A DNA stretch of 64,000 nt from Okapia johnstoni (GCA_024291935.2 CM044317.1:19366230-19430229), one strand, 5' to 3'; numbered from the stretch's first letter, positions 21,946 through 34,322 are shown. A program made the numbers and translations. Notes: generated by a model from the sequence alone, not told the origin.

Positions 21946-22115
21946 TAACACAGCACAAGATTTTTTAAAAAGTCATTTGGCATGCAAAACCTTTGGCAGA
22001 GTGTATTCTAGATTAAAATGAGACAGATGTTCTTCAAAATATCAGGCCCACGTTGTCAAGAATATTGTACCAGGGGTCTGTGAATCTCATTGATATCTGG
22101 CAACCACAGTTAAAA

Positions 22116-22117
<2 letters not shown>

Positions 22118-22173
<56 letters not shown>
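22118..22173. repeat. (GT)28 microsatellite
   Basis: A perfect GT run of 56 bases, likely to vary in length between individuals. Confidence 0.98.
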
Positions 22174-22175
<2 letters not shown>

Positions 22176-22327
22176 CATCTCAAATTGTTAGCTATAATTG
22201 ACGCTCAAGAGAAGAAATAGCCTTGGGACTGGAATGGCTAACAAAGGCATAGATAAAGTTCTTAGAAGTGAAATAAAGGTGACTATTATCTTTCAAAATC
22301 TCTTTAACCCTCATGATGTTCTTCTGT

Positions 22328-22543
22328 CATTGTTTTAGTCCCTAAGTCATGTCCTACTCTTTTTGTGACCCCATGGACTATAGTCCGCCAGGCCCCTCTG
22401 TCCATGGGATTTCCCAGGCAAGAGTACTGGAGTGGGTTGCCATTTCCTTCTCCAGGGGATCCTCCCAACCCAAGAATCAAACCCACATCTCGTCTCCTGT
22501 ATTGTAGGCAGATTCTTTACCACTGGAGCCACCTGGGAAGCCC
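22328..22543 (-). repeat. Bov-tA SINE, minus strand
   Basis: Reversed Bov-A unit and reversed head ending GCCACCTGGGAAGCCCC. Confidence 0.95.
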
Positions 22544-22800
22544 CATGAGTTTCTTGGTAAAGCCCTAATCTGGTACACTTGCCAGTTTCTAATGAAAAAT
22601 CAAACGGTCTTTCAACTCAGCTAATGACTGTAAACCGTGTAACCTCGAAGTAGTGTGTTCTTCCCATCCGAGAAATACAACAGAGTGCCAATCTTCCTTT
22701 GGCACTCAAATATTGAGCTGAACAATAGAAATGTAAGGCTCAGCTAAAGGACTGCAATTGTGTTGTGAGCTATGGAATGAGCTATGAGCAACGGCATAAG

Positions 22801-23013
22801 CCAGGGATTCTCAACCTCAGCATTACTGACATTTTGGACTGAATGATTCTTTCCTGGGCTGACTATGCTGTGCCCCATAAGCTGTTTAGCCATATCCCTA
22901 GTCTCTGCTCACTAGATGCTATTAGGCCACCCCACCCCCAAAATGATGACAACCAAAAATGTTTCCAGACATAACCAAGTATCTCCTGGGGGTGCAAAAT
23001 TTAGAACCACTGG
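22801..23013. repeat. MER20 DNA transposon fossil (hAT-Charlie)
   Basis: It begins CCAGGGATTCTCAACCTCAG, holds ATGATGACAACCAAAAATG and GTTTCCAGACATAACCAAG, and ends AGAACCACTGG. The two ends form the imperfect inverted repeats of the family. Nearly full length. Confidence 0.85.
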
Positions 23014-23700
23014 CAAGTCAAGAAACACTTAATCATTTACCCTGGTAATAACACAGACCATGTATTAAAAGGAAAATTCCATATGTTGGACTTTTAATTC
23101 ACTAGTATAAGCTCAGTTGGTTTGAAATATTCAGAATATTGTGTATGTAAGTGACCATATTCTTTGCCAAGTTTATTTGGAAGATTGTCATAGTTTGCTC
23201 TAAAATCTGAATCTGATGCTGAAATGCCAACATGGAGCCACAGGAAAAAAAAATTATATTTTCATTATAGTAAGAGACTGTCCTTGGACACCTTTGGACA
23301 CTTATAAATGGAAACATTTCAAAGCAATTGAAATGTAATTGTATAATCTACTTTACTATGTAGTAAAAGATTTGCTGTCCACTGACAGAGAATTTGAAAA
23401 TACACTCAATGTCTTTATCATTATGGGCACCAACTCGGCATGACAGAAATCACCTTCATTGTCCTTCTGGTCTGTCAATAAATCATCTAAGAAAGAAGGA
23501 TATAATCATGTAAGTTCTGATACATTGTACTTCAAGAGATTTAAATATGAATTTACTGCATTCTGAAACTATGGTGTGGATGACATCTCCCTACACATTT
23601 AAATATGTGATATCAATGTAATATCATTGTGATGTTAGTTTTCCCACTAAAAATCTTCCCCTACCTCAAGAGGACCATACATATACCTGATGTCTCTAGG
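23014..23700. other. Unique AT-rich stretch
   Basis: Nothing recognised. Confidence 0.5.
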
Positions 23701-23709
23701 GTTAAATGA

Positions 23710-23800
23710 TTCCTTTCTTTCCTTCCTCCTTTCCTTCTCCCTTCCTTCCCTCCTTCCTTCCTTCTTGTTTTCCTTCCTTCTTCCCTCTCTCCTTCCTTTT
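23710..23800. repeat. Pyrimidine-rich (TTCC)n-type simple repeat
   Basis: About 90 bases of almost pure C/T on the + strand, an imperfect CCTT tract. Confidence 0.95.
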
Positions 23801-23950
23801 ATGAGCATCACTGAGACACTAAAGCTAACACCCTCACCCACTCTTGCAATTATTCTACAGAAAACCATTGACAAGCTAGCCTCTCTTATAAGTAGAATGC
23901 AAGGCTTTACCAGGAACCTTCAGAGTTCAAGTCCAAATTATTGGCTACAG

Positions 23951-24164
23951 ATGTTCCCAGGTGGCTCAGTGATAAAAACTCCGCCTGCCAATGTAAGAGA
24001 TGCAGGAGGACAAGGGTTTGACCCCTGGGCTGAGAAGATCCACCAAAGCAGGAAATGGCAACCCACTCCAGTATTCTTGCCTGGAAAATCCCATGGACAA
24101 AGGAGCCTGGCAGGCTACAATCCCAGCATCGCAAACAAGTCAGACCCAACCGAGTAACAGCATG
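23951..24164 (+). repeat. Bov-tA SINE
   Basis: Head ATGTTCCCAGGTGGCTCAGT with a duplicated spacer, then a standard Bov-A unit. Confidence 0.93.
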
Positions 24165-24364
24165 CAAAGGAATACAAACTTACAGAAGGAAAGTGTTCTC
24201 CCCAAACTTTCAAAAACCTCAATGAGCTTGTCAATTGGAAGTTTTGTTAACTAATGGTATAAAATAAAGCTACTGACTATCTTCTGTATCTCAGTAAATG
24301 GCACTCCATCTTTCCCTTACACAAGCCAAAAATCTCACAGTCATCCTAATCCCTTTCTCTGCTC

Positions 24365-24811
24365 TCAACCTTCACATCTAATCCATCAGTCCACCCTCAT
24401 CATACATCTGGACTCCAAGCACTTTTCAACACCTCCAAAGCTGCCACCAGCCACACCATACTCACCCTTAACTGAGTTATTGACAGGTTCTTAGAACCTT
24501 TTCCCAGCATTGCCACCAACATGATCCTTTGAAGATATATGACAGATAATGTCCTGGCTCTGGGCAAAATTCTCTTGGTTATTTAACTCAGTCTGAAAGA
24601 AGCCTAATCTTCATGAAGGCTGGCAGGCCCTGTCTGATCTGGGTCCCTGCTGCCTCCCTGTTCTCATCTCCCACACACCCTCTCTATCAGTCTGCTTCAT
24701 TCTCAGAGTGCTTTCTGTACCTGGAACATGCCAAATGTGCTTTCTCAGGGCCTTTGAAATGGCTGTTTCCTCTGTCTGCAATGCTTTTCCTCCAGGTACT
24801 TGCATGGCCCT
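24365..24811 (+). repeat. L2 LINE 3' end, sense, first part
   Basis: A long L2 segment with the order ATCTAATCCATCAGTCCACC, ATGATCCTTTGAAGATATAT, GGCCCTGTCTGATCTGGGTC, TGCTTTCTCAGGGCCTTTGA, then CAATGCTTTTCCTCCAGGTA. Confidence 0.85.
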
Positions 24812-25030
24812 AGCTTCCCTGGTGGCTCAGATGGTAAAGAATCCCACCTACAACGTGGGAGACCTGGGTTCGATCCGTGGGTTGGGAAGATCCGCGTGGA
24901 GGAGGGCATGGCGACCCACTCCAGTATTCCTGTCTGGAGAATCCCATGGACAGAGGAGCCTGGCGGGCTACAGTCCATGGAGTTGCAAAAGAGTTGGACA
25001 CGACTGAAGCGACTTAGCACAGCACAACAC
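24812..25030 (+). repeat. Bov-tA SINE inside L2
   Basis: A well-preserved copy: head AGCTTCCCTGGTGGCTCAGA, box B-like GGGTTCGATCC, Bov-A unit. The L2 text resumes directly after it. Confidence 0.96.
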
Positions 25031-25085
25031 TCACATGGCTCACGGTCTAACTCTTTGAGGACTGCTGCTCAGTGAGTTCAATGCC
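25031..25085 (+). repeat. L2 LINE, continuation
   Basis: TCACATGGCTCACGG to CTGCTGCTCAGTGAGTTC continues the L2 3' end. Confidence 0.65.
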
Positions 25086-25322
25086 TACAGAAACTCTTCA
25101 ACGGTGTGTCTCCTTTTTAATTATAAAGACATTAGGTTGGTCAGAATTACAATGTGGCAACTTTCCAGTGTTCTATGATGTTATATGATAAATTAAAATA
25201 GAAGAAAACCTGCATTTGTCTGCCATCCACTTAAAAGGATCAATACATCGCCATTGAATGAAACAAGTACCCCTTCAAAGTGTCTGAGGAACCAACTTTA
25301 AATAGAGTGTAAGAAGTAAAGT

Positions 25323-25771
25323 GGTTTTTCCAGTGGTCATGTATGGATGTGAGAGTTGGACGGTGAAGAAAGCTGAGCGCCGCAGAATTGATGCTTTTGA
25401 ACTGTGATGTTAGAGAAGACTCTTGAGAGTCCCTTGGACTGCAAGGAGATCCAATCAATCCATCCTAAAGGAGATCAGACCCGGGTGTTCATTGGAAGGA
25501 CTGATGTTGAAGCTGAAACTCCAATACTTTGGCCACCTCATGCGAAGAGTTGACTCATTGGAAAAGACCCTAATGCTGGGTAGGACTGGGGGCAGGAGGA
25601 GAAGGGGATGACAGAGGATGAGATGGTTGGATGACATCACTGACTCGATGGACATGGATTTGGGTAGACTCCGGGAGTTGGTGATTGACAGGGAGGCCTG
25701 GCATGCTGCGATTCATGGGGTTGCAAAGAGTCAGACACGACTGAGCGACTGAACTGAACTGAACTGAACTG
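25323..25771 (+). mobile_element. BovB LINE 3' end, sense, with target duplication
   Basis: A 449-bp 5'-truncated BovB from GGTTTTTCCAGTGGTCATG to the ACTGAACTGAACTGAACT tail. The 12-bp duplication AAGAAGTAAAGT lies at 25311-25322 and 25772-25783. The C-terminal coding segment ([20 protein letters not shown]) is readable but not complete. Confidence 0.95.
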
Positions 25772-25783
25772 AAGAAGTAAAGT

Positions 25784-26802
25784 AAGGAACTGTCATATGC
25801 CTCAGGGCAAATACATTTACCATTTAAATGCGGGTTTCCATGGAGAAACCCTGAGTGAATGTTACTCTAGTTGTGTCAAAAAGCCATAATACAATTGCCT
25901 TCATAGCCCAGTAAAAAGAAAAAGGGTGGCATTGAATCTTCAAACATACTTGCAAATTAGCTATGCTGTAGTAATTTGTATAAAGATTTCTCTTAAGATC
26001 AGCAGCTAAATAACACACACTACAGCAGGTTATGTTTTGACCTGCAGCATTGTTTTATGCAGAAATCAATGAAGTCATCACCTCTTCCAAAGATTTGATT
26101 CAGGTGGCAATTCCAAGATGTTTTTGTTGTTGTTATTGTTAATGTTGTTGGTTTTACAAAGGATTTCCAGCATCATTAATATGGATTTATTTGAAATACA
26201 TAAAAGTGGGGAGGGGGGTTCCTCCTTGTATAGATATCCTGGACTGAAAGGGCAATATGCCCCATTCTCTCCTCAGGTGGTAGAGGCTACCACTTTAACA
26301 GGAGGAACCATGGCCATCTGCAGAAGTCCAATCATTTTATGGTCAACCAAGTACACATGCTATGCATTTTTAAACTTCCTTCAAGTCAGGTAATGACTTG
26401 GAAAACACGGAACAGATACATTTATTGTCTGCATAAAAATATACTAAAGTCAATGTTAGTTTCATTGATTGAAAGTTAGAATTAACCTATGAAAAATAAA
26501 GTGAGGGAACAGATAAATCCTCTTCTTGAATATCTATTGGGACATTTCAAGCACCTTTCAGGTGTTATAAATTTGACCTCTTTTAAACAAGCAGCATAGA
26601 AAATTGAGTTCTCTGCATGGAATTCACATTCCTTTTGAAGAGCCTGATCATTTAGTCATCTCAGTAGCATCTCAAAAATATCAGATGACAGCTGATATTA
26701 ACAACTGCTTTCCAAACACTGCCTGGAGGAAAATATATATTTCTAGCTGCTTCATAACGCTTAGCATAAAATAATCATGCAAACAGTTTAAAACACAAAG
26801 CC
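25784..26802. other. Unique AT-rich stretch
   Basis: No gene or clear repeat. The frame 26118-26393 has no recognisable similarity. Confidence 0.5.
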
Positions 26803-27012
26803 ATTACCTGATGGCTCAGCAATAAAAGTATCTGTCTGCAATGCAGGAGACATAGGTGATGAGGGGGATCCCTGGGTCGGGAAGACCCCCTGAAGAAGGG
26901 AATGGCAATCCTCTCCAGTATTCTTGCCTGGAGAATTCCATGGGCAGAGGAGCCTGGCGGGCTGCAGTCCATGAGGTCACAGAGTCGGACACAAATGAGC
27001 ACAGCACACACA
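26803..27012 (+). repeat. Bov-tA SINE
   Basis: Decayed head, good Bov-A unit (CTGGAGAATTCCATGGGCAG). Confidence 0.92.
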
Positions 27013-27173
27013 TTGCAAAGTAGTACTAAGCAGATACTTGAATTAAATTAGTGTTGCAGGCAACTTATTAGTTGTCTTCAGGCCAGTGCTCTTCAGGCTC
27101 TCAAAAATAAACTCTCCCCCCACCACCTTATTGTGTGAATTAAATAAATTAATACAAGTATTACTCTTAGAAT

Positions 27174-27285
27174 GCCTGGAGAAAGAAAGGGCAACCCACT
27201 CCAGTATTCTTGCCTGGAGAACCCCATGGACAGAAGGGCCTGGTGGGCTACAGTCCGTGGGGCCACAAAGAGTCATGACTGAAGG
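27174..27285 (+). repeat. Bov-A unit, partial
   Basis: Only the Bov-A part is present, from GCCTGGAGAAAGAAAGGGC to GAGTCATGACTGAAGGAC. The last 20 bases are imperfectly repeated at 27302-27318. Confidence 0.88.
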
Positions 27286-27319
27286 ACATGTCTTCATCAA
27301 AGAGACATGACTGAAGGAC

Positions 27320-28265
27320 AGAGCACGTGTAGATAGCACACAGGGTTTCCCAAATGGGGCCTGCGTGTGAGTCTTAGACTCCCTGGAACCAAATTTAGAG
27401 ACCCCCTGCTCTATACAATCACTCCTACTTTGTCTTGAAAAGCTTGCTGAAGCAGATGAAGCAAGATGCAGCTGAACCCGTCTTGGAGAGACTGCCCAGA
27501 CTCTCCTCCTTCAGGACACAGCTCCCTGAGAGAAGCCAGTTCTGGAATTTACTCTGACACCCATCGCCTCTCACTGCGGTTGGGATGGCAGCTTGAACTG
27601 GAATGAAAAGTAACCACTTGTTTCCTTCCAAGTGCAGATGGGGAGAGCATTAGAGGGGTCAAAAGTGCCAAAATGGGAACTCCAAAAGGGGCTGAAGTCA
27701 GGGAAGATCATAACTATAGGGAAGAAAATAGTCCAGAATAATGAAACTACAGCAGTTTATGAAAATGTGGCAGTTTACAGTTCTGAACATCCCATGCTAG
27801 AAATAAATAGAAAAGCACCACATCTCAAATTATCTGTTTCTGTTTTGAATTTTATTTATTTCATGCTTTAGAGTTACTGGACTTAAAAAAAAAAGGACAT
27901 TAACAGAAAAAGATAGTGCCAGTAACAACTTTGCCTACTGCTAAAGACCTAGCTATGTGGCAACTGAAAAAGAAACAAATAATCATTTCAGCGTAAACTG
28001 TCTCAGAAATCTGGGACATCATCAGATGCTACAGGCTACAGCCCTGAGGGTTTTGCCTTAAATTAGAGTCACAGACAAGAGGAGAAGAGGTGAACTAATT
28101 TGTCAACAAGATATGAGAATAAACCACTCATACTGAGAAATGCTTTGTGGCTTCATGAAACCACTGCCACTCTTATGATTCAAATTACTCATGTGGATAA
28201 ATAATAAGTAAAAAAGATTATCATGTAAGATTTTAACACAATCTGCTTAGCAACAATATCCCAAT
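27320..28265. other. Unique stretch, no gene recognised
   Basis: The frame 27632-27871 is open but shows no family signature. Nothing else was recognised. Confidence 0.5.
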
Positions 28266-28396
28266 AATCCCTGGAGGAGGAAATGGCAACCTATTCCAGT
28301 ATTCTTGCCTGGAAAATTCCATGGGCAGAGGAGCCTGGCAGGCTACAGTCCACGGGGTCAGAAAGAGTCAGACACGACTGAGCAAGAGCACAACAC
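28266..28396 (+). repeat. Bov-A unit with (CAA)n tail
   Basis: From ATCCCTGGAGGAGGAAATGG to ACACAACAACAACA. The tRNA head is missing. Confidence 0.9.
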
Positions 28397-28539
28397 AACA
28401 ACAACCTCAATAATACATCACGAGAAAGTCTTCAACCCCCTGTATCCTATTGTGCATAGGTCCTGCTGCCTGACAACTAGCCACTTAATGAGTCGCTAAA
28501 AGCAGCAGGAAGCAGCAGGCAGAAGATGCTGCTTGTCAA

Positions 28540-28720
28540 AGTTACCTTTCTAAAAATACTTAGATCACGTCATTTCCCTACTTAATACCTATTCCAGCTC
28601 CATGTTGACAATGGAAATGTCCCAAACTCCTGAATAGGGCACAACTGTCCTTTATTAGCTGGCCCAGCACCACATGTCTGTTCCCATCTCAGCCACTGCT
28701 ATGAACTGTATTGTTCCCCA
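28540..28720 (+). repeat. L2 LINE fragment, probable
   Basis: GATCACGTCATTTCCCTAC, TTTATTAGCTGGCCCAGCAC and TCCCATCTCAGCCACTGC resemble the L2 3' region. Confidence 0.5.
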
Positions 28721-28759
28721 CTCCCCAATTTCATATGATGAACCCCCCGTGTGATGGAG

Positions 28760-28990
28760 CATTTCCTGGTGGCTCAGTTGGGAAAGAATCTACCTGCAAT
28801 GCAGGAGGCCGCCAGCAATGCAGGACACACAAGTTCAATCCCTGGGTAGGGAAGATCCCCTGGAGGAGGTCATGGCAATCCCCTCCAGTATTCTTGCCTG
28901 GAGAATCCCATGGACAGAGGAGCCTGGCAGGCTATGGTCCACAGGGTTGTAAAGAATTGGACACAACTGAAGCAGCTTTCCATACACGCA
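28760..28990 (+). repeat. Bov-tA SINE with duplicated head segment
   Basis: The GCAATGCAGGA motif of the tRNA head occurs twice (near 28796 and 28816), then a standard Bov-A unit follows. Confidence 0.93.
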
Positions 28991-29529
28991 CATTGCAAAA
29001 TGGCAGCTCACCAATGTCATTTTCATCCAGATGACTTAAACTATTTGTTGCTTATTGAAGGGGCTATACCACTTAAACTTGGGCAATATATTATAACATA
29101 TGAGCATTTATCCTTGCATTTCTTTGGAAACCTGGTCTTACATATGTCCACTTTTTATGGCTAGTCTCAGTTATGGTAAGCATGTTATTCTGAAGATTTC
29201 TCCTTTGGCTAACCTTTTATCAAAATTTCTGCATTCATTTTTCTTATTTTCAAGCCCCAACATAAGTAGTTCTTCATCTAAAAATCCTTCACCCCTTTAC
29301 CTGTGCTTCCTTGGGTTTTCTTTTGCACATTAGTGATAGCACAGTGTATTAGTGATGCACTGTGGTGTTTGATCGGCTTACACAGCCACCTCCTTCAGGC
29401 TGGGTGGCTGTACCATGTGTACCTTTATATCCTACTCATTATTACAGAGTCAGACACAGTTGTTGTTCAACGCCTGACATCCTTAGAGCCAAGCTCCAGT
29501 CTAATGAGATTTAACACCAGGCAGAGTTT
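28991..29529. other. Unassigned stretch
   Basis: Open frames at 29100-29333 and 29303-29644 show no recognisable family and no splice-supported structure. Confidence 0.4.
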
Positions 29530-29655
29530 GATCTTACTCATTTATTCATGCATCCAACCAAAATTAACTGAGCACTTACCATATGCCAGGTACCTGTGCC
29601 AGAAGCTGAAAATACTGAGACTAGTAAGACTTCGCCGCTTCTAGCTCTATAATCC
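29530..29655 (-). repeat. L2 LINE 3' end fragment
   Basis: ACTCATTTATTCATGCATCC, AACTGAGCACTTACCATATG and CCAGGTACCTGTGCCAGAAG match a reversed L2 terminus. Confidence 0.7.
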
Positions 29656-30960
29656 AGGAAACTTTGGTTGCATGTGAGAGAGGGTTTTCTAAGACACTCA
29701 CGGAAATAGTTTGATGGAAAACAAAGGCAAAATTTTCTGTACTTCTTCAGTACTCTTATACAGGCATAAAATCTCTGTTTCAGAGAGAAATGCCACATCC
29801 CATATATTCTGAACATAGAGTTTGACACTCAAAACATGAAAGTAGTTGTTTAACACTGTCTGTACGACTGGCAAACTGTACTTTAGATACTGTGAGTACG
29901 AACAGCAGACACAATACCTGTGCTTAAGTACACATTGCATTCATCGATGATAAATACCTGTGTTGAAAATAATTTTAGCAGTGTAGGGGTTTCTATTAGC
30001 ATACAATTTAGGTTGCAGAAGGCTAAATGGTGTTTAGAGATTCACAATAGTTCAAAAAAAATCTACTTTCAATAGCATTAATGAGACTGCAAAATAGGTT
30101 TTATCATTCAGAAGGAACAGAGATAGAATTGAACTTAAGATTCAAAAGCGGTTTATTCTCTTCCTGCCATTCCGACACATGCTGCTTGTCTTTCTTTTTT
30201 TCTGTTCTTCTAATTATGGTGTTCACAGCCTGCAAAGCTGACTGGCCATTGTCAGCAAAACGTTCACATTTTTTTATATTAATTTGGAATCAGAAACATC
30301 AATTAGAAACCAATTCTGTAATGTCCACTAACCCGTCCTCGTTCTAACTGGCGTCTTGTTACTGCTTAGTTGGTGACCCTTACTATGTAGACTTTTCATT
30401 CTTTGTTTTTGTACTTGTATTACAAGTGTCTTTCATTTGTCATTTGAAAAGCGCTCCCATATTGCCTTTTGGAACACAGACAATTTTGTACCCAAATTGG
30501 TATTATTATCTCCAGGCATTGATTTGACCAGATGGCTAAGTTATTCTGAATAATAATGATGTATACTTTATAGTACAAGTAAATACTATGTTCATAGAAA
30601 GAACAGCACTGAAAAGAGTACATTAAGTTGAAATGTTAAAAATTTATTTTGATTTTCCCATAGAAACAATGTTACAATAGAGTTCCCAACCAGAAGCCCC
30701 ATGCCCAAATTCTATAAATTGTGTCAAATGTCATACTAAATAAAAATAAGTAGTATATCATTTGAACAGTGTCATTTTTCTGAAGTCCATATAGATCAAT
30801 TAGAAAAATGCAAAAACTACCAAGAGAAAATTGCATTTCATATGACAGGCTAATTAGGTGAGATGAACTTGTTGGTCTTTTGCTGAATTCCAAGTCAGGA
30901 TTCACTTCTTCAAAAGCGATTGGACCTACATTTTGTTTACGTCTGATCTTATCTATAAGT
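29656..30960. other. Unique intergenic stretch
   Basis: 1.3 kb of AT-rich sequence with no recognised element. Confidence 0.5.
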
Positions 30961-31184
30961 ACATGCGTGCGTGCTGATTTCAGTCGTGTCCGATTCTTTG
31001 CGGCCCCATGGACTGTAGCCTGCTAGGCTCCTCTGTCCATGGGACTCTCCAGGCAAGAATACTGGAGTGGGTAGTCATTCCCTTCTCCAGGGAATCTTCC
31101 TTACTCAGGGATCAAACCTGCATCTCTTACATCTCCTACATTGGCAGATGGGTTCTTTACCACCAGCGCCACCTGGGAAGCCCA
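30961..31184 (-). repeat. Bov-tA SINE, minus strand
   Basis: Reversed Bov-tA. ATAAGTACAT flanks it on both sides (near 30955 and 31187), consistent with a target duplication. Confidence 0.95.
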
Positions 31185-31365
31185 TCCATAAGTACATACA
31201 CATACAAAAGCTGCCTGAGCAGAAGTTTTGGCTTGCTTTTCATGTTTCTGAAGATGCCCACGCTGTATATTTTATACCACCAAAATATAAGATCTATAAC
31301 AGTCACAAACACAATGGTTAATATTAGATTTGCTTTCTATTCAGCTATGAATTATATAATTGGTT

Positions 31366-31401
31366 AGTGAGTCACTAAGTGATGTCCGACTCTTTATGAC
31401 C
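31366..31401 (-). repeat. Short Bov-A end fragment, minus strand
   Basis: GTGAGTCACTAAGTGATGTC and CGACTCTTTATGACC are the reversed end of the Bov-A unit, facing the sense copy that starts 30 bases later. Confidence 0.7.
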
Positions 31402-31430
31402 GTGAATTATACAGACGTACGGGCAAATGA

Positions 31431-31648
31431 CTCATTTGAAAAGACCCTGATGCTGGGAATGATTGAAAGCAGGAGGAGAAGGGGACAACAGAGGATGAGA
31501 TGGTTGGATGGCATCACCAACTCAATGGACATGAGTTTGAGTAAACTCCAGGAGTTGATGATGGACAGGGAGGCCCGGCGTGCTGCAGCCCATGGGATTG
31601 CAAACAGTCGGACATGACTGAGCGACTGAACTGAACTGAACTGAACTG
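31431..31648 (+). mobile_element. BovB LINE 3' end, sense
   Basis: From CTCATTTGAAAAGACCCTGA to the GAACTGAACTGAACTGA tail. Imperfect flanks GGGCAAATGA and AGGCAAATGA look like a target duplication. Confidence 0.93.
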
Positions 31649-31887
31649 ACAGGCAAATGAGAAGAGCAAAGTCAACATAGACCACAAGTAAGCTCATGTC
31701 TGTCAGCCCCATCATGAGGAGCCATGAAATCCAAACCACAGAACACTGCAGGTCTTGGTCCCCAGTAGTAGATGGCCCGGATGCTCTGTCTTCCAGCATT
31801 AGTGTTTCGAACCTTTAGATTTTCTGTAGTTCTGTGATGCATTTGTTGAGAATTGTAGAGGGAGGAAAGAACAGAAGAGAGTTGCTC

Positions 31888-32235
31888 TGTTCTTTAACAG
31901 TTTTTTATTGAGGTGTACATTCACATAATAAACAGCACACATTTAAATTTTCAGCTTTGTAAGTTTTAACATCAAAATATCCTCATGAGCCCATCACTAC
32001 AGTCAAAACCATGAGCATCTCCGTCATCACAAAAGTTTCTTCATTTATCTTTGTTGTCTACCCACCAAATCCCCTCAATAGATCTGCTTTCTGTCACTAG
32101 AGATTCATCACATTTTCTAGACTTCTGAATGAATGAAATCAAACAGAATGCACATTTTTTTGCCAGGCTCCTTCCCCTAAGCATAATTTTTTGAAGATTT
32201 ATACATATTGTTACATGTATCAGTGACAGAGGCAA
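31888..32235 (-). repeat. Old L1 (L1M) 3' region
   Basis: TTTTTTATTGAGGTGTACAT, TTCACATAATAAACAGCACA and ATGAGCCCATCACTACAG follow the typical reversed L1M 3' UTR order. Confidence 0.7.
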
Positions 32236-33056
32236 TCATAGTTCTCACCCTATCCATTTTTGTCTCAAAAGGATCTCTCTCCTGCACTGCATGAGGTCTA
32301 GAAAACCATTGTTTTATAGATTCAATTTGATCATTTGTTTGTTTCATACACGAGCATAAATCCTGCCCTTGTCCTTTCATCTTGCCAAAGAGCAGGAGTC
32401 CCTGTCATAGAGTTTTGCAGGAAAAAAGGATTGTTGTCGAGGCTTATTTATCTCTTTCTAGATTTTAAAACATTTCTACCTAATGTAGTATTCTTGTACT
32501 TAGAATGTATTCTACTGTACCAAAAGAGTGAATGACATCAGACAACATCAATCCACTCTCAGGGGACACCAGAAAGTAGCAACCCATGACCTCTGCTTTG
32601 CCAAACTTGTCCTTAAGAAGGATGCTAGTATAGAGTTGACTTCCCTTCTAAAATGTAAGCACTTGAAGTTCTGAAAAGAGGGGGGAAAAAAACAAAGGAC
32701 ACTACACAGTTCAGTGCTGTGTATATTGAAGAATAAGGCAATTTCTGGGATTATAAGTTTCCAGTACCATTAGTTTCTGTATTTAAAAAATTGCATTCCA
32801 TAAACTGACTTTCCCACCTTTTGCAAACCCAATTGTCTCTGGTAATACAGCCATTTGAAAGGTAACAACAATAGTAATAAATGGATATTGAATGCTTACT
32901 ATCTAACAGGACATGTTCACACACATAAAGCCATCTCTGTCTAGGGTCTTCTTTCAAAGCCAGTGCAGTCTCATGCTAATTTGACAAAAAGACAAGCTGA
33001 TTAATAACATTAATGAGCACTAAAAACTTGTATTATCCACAAAGCAATATTACTTC
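32236..33056. other. Unique stretch
   Basis: Nothing recognised. The end at about 33040-33056 is the edge of the BovB fragment. Confidence 0.5.
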
Positions 33057-33630
33057 AGGTATTTCTTGACTTCCTAGTTTTGCATTCCAGTCCCCTATGA
33101 TGAAAAAGACATCTTTTTTGGGTGTTAGTTTTAGAATGCCTTGTAGGTCTTCATAGAACCGTTCAACTTCAGTTTCTTCAGCATAACTGGTCGGGACATA
33201 GACTTGGATTACTCTGATATTGAATGATTTGCCTTGGAAATGAACAGAGATTATTCTGTTGTTTTTGAAATTGCATCCAAGTACTGCATTTCAGACTCTT
33301 TTGTTGACTGATGTCTACTCCATTTCTTCTTAGGGATTCTTGGCCACAGTAGTAGATATAATGGTTATCTGAGTTAAATTCACCCATTCCAGTCCATTTG
33401 AGTTCGCTGATTCCTAAAATGTCGATGCTCACTCTTGTCATCTCCTGTTTGACCACTTCCAATTTGCCTTAATTCATGGACCTAATATTCCAGGTTCCTA
33501 TGCAATATTACTCTTTACAGCATCAGACTTTACTTCCATCACCAGTCACATTCACAACTGGGTGTTGTTTTTGCTTTGGCTCCGTCTCTTCTGTCTTTCT
33601 GGAGTTATTTCTCCACTGATCTCCAGTAGC
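33057..33630 (-). mobile_element. BovB LINE 5' part (endonuclease region), minus strand
   Basis: The only BovB 5' segment in the window. The reversed text encodes the start of the apurinic-type endonuclease domain (MEVVKQEMTRV, DILGISELKWTGMGEF at 33462-33178, and further along IIGDWNAK, with the family's metal-site D and N near 33100), plus upstream 5' UTR. It stops abruptly at 33057, so the copy lacks its RT and 3' tail. Confidence 0.9.
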
Positions 33631-33940
33631 AGTAAGAGGTAAAATCAGCTTTGAGCCCAGCAGTGAGACTCTGGAGTCTTTTTCTTGTAATACTTTCCCC
33701 CAATTAGCCTTTGATTTTATTTTCAAAATTAAAGCCATGGATTATCACAACTTTCTGCATGGCAGAAGTTTGTTTTTATTTAGCAGATGAAAAGCAAATC
33801 TTTCAGTCTTTTGCAGCAGTGCTCATGTCCCGTTTCTGGGCATAGCCCTGTTACTTCCTCATTAAATTTCTTTGCCAAAGTTCTTTGTCTTTTTCAGGGC
33901 AGAAGTAATACTGCAGAAAGCTGGGTTGTGAATTGTCCAC

Positions 33941-34156
33941 TCAGTGCTGTGCAACAGAAAGTTCTGTGATGATCTAAATGTTTTATATCTGCACCAGTCA
34001 AGGGACTAGCCACCTGCCACATCTGGCTATTGAATGTTTGAAGTGTGGCTAATGTGACTTGGGAACAATATTTTTCATTATTTTAGTACGGGTTAATTTA
34101 AATTTTAAATAAACCTCCACATGTGGCTAGAGGTTACTGTATTAAGCTGTGCAGAT
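33941..34156. repeat. DNA-transposon fossil (MER-type), probable
   Basis: The ends CAGTGCTGTGCAACAGAA and a reversed match TTAAGCTGTGCAG form imperfect inverted repeats. Inside, CCACATCTGGCTATTGAATG and CCACATGTGGCTAGAGG face each other. Small nonautonomous element; the family name is not certain. Confidence 0.6.
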
Positions 34157-34322
34157 CTATCACAATGAAGTTTCCATTTCTCACCCATGGAGTGGCATAA
34201 AAAAGCATTTGAAAGATATTAATTCAAATCTATGAGAACCAAATGAAGGCTCTAGCTTCTCTCTAGGATTTTATTTTAGCCACTCTTCCTTTTTCCCCTT
34301 CCCCTCCAGATGGTACACACAC

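Noticed and set aside
23690..24157. 155-codon open frame on the plus strand
   Set aside because: It is a translation of the CCTT simple repeat followed by a Bov-tA SINE.
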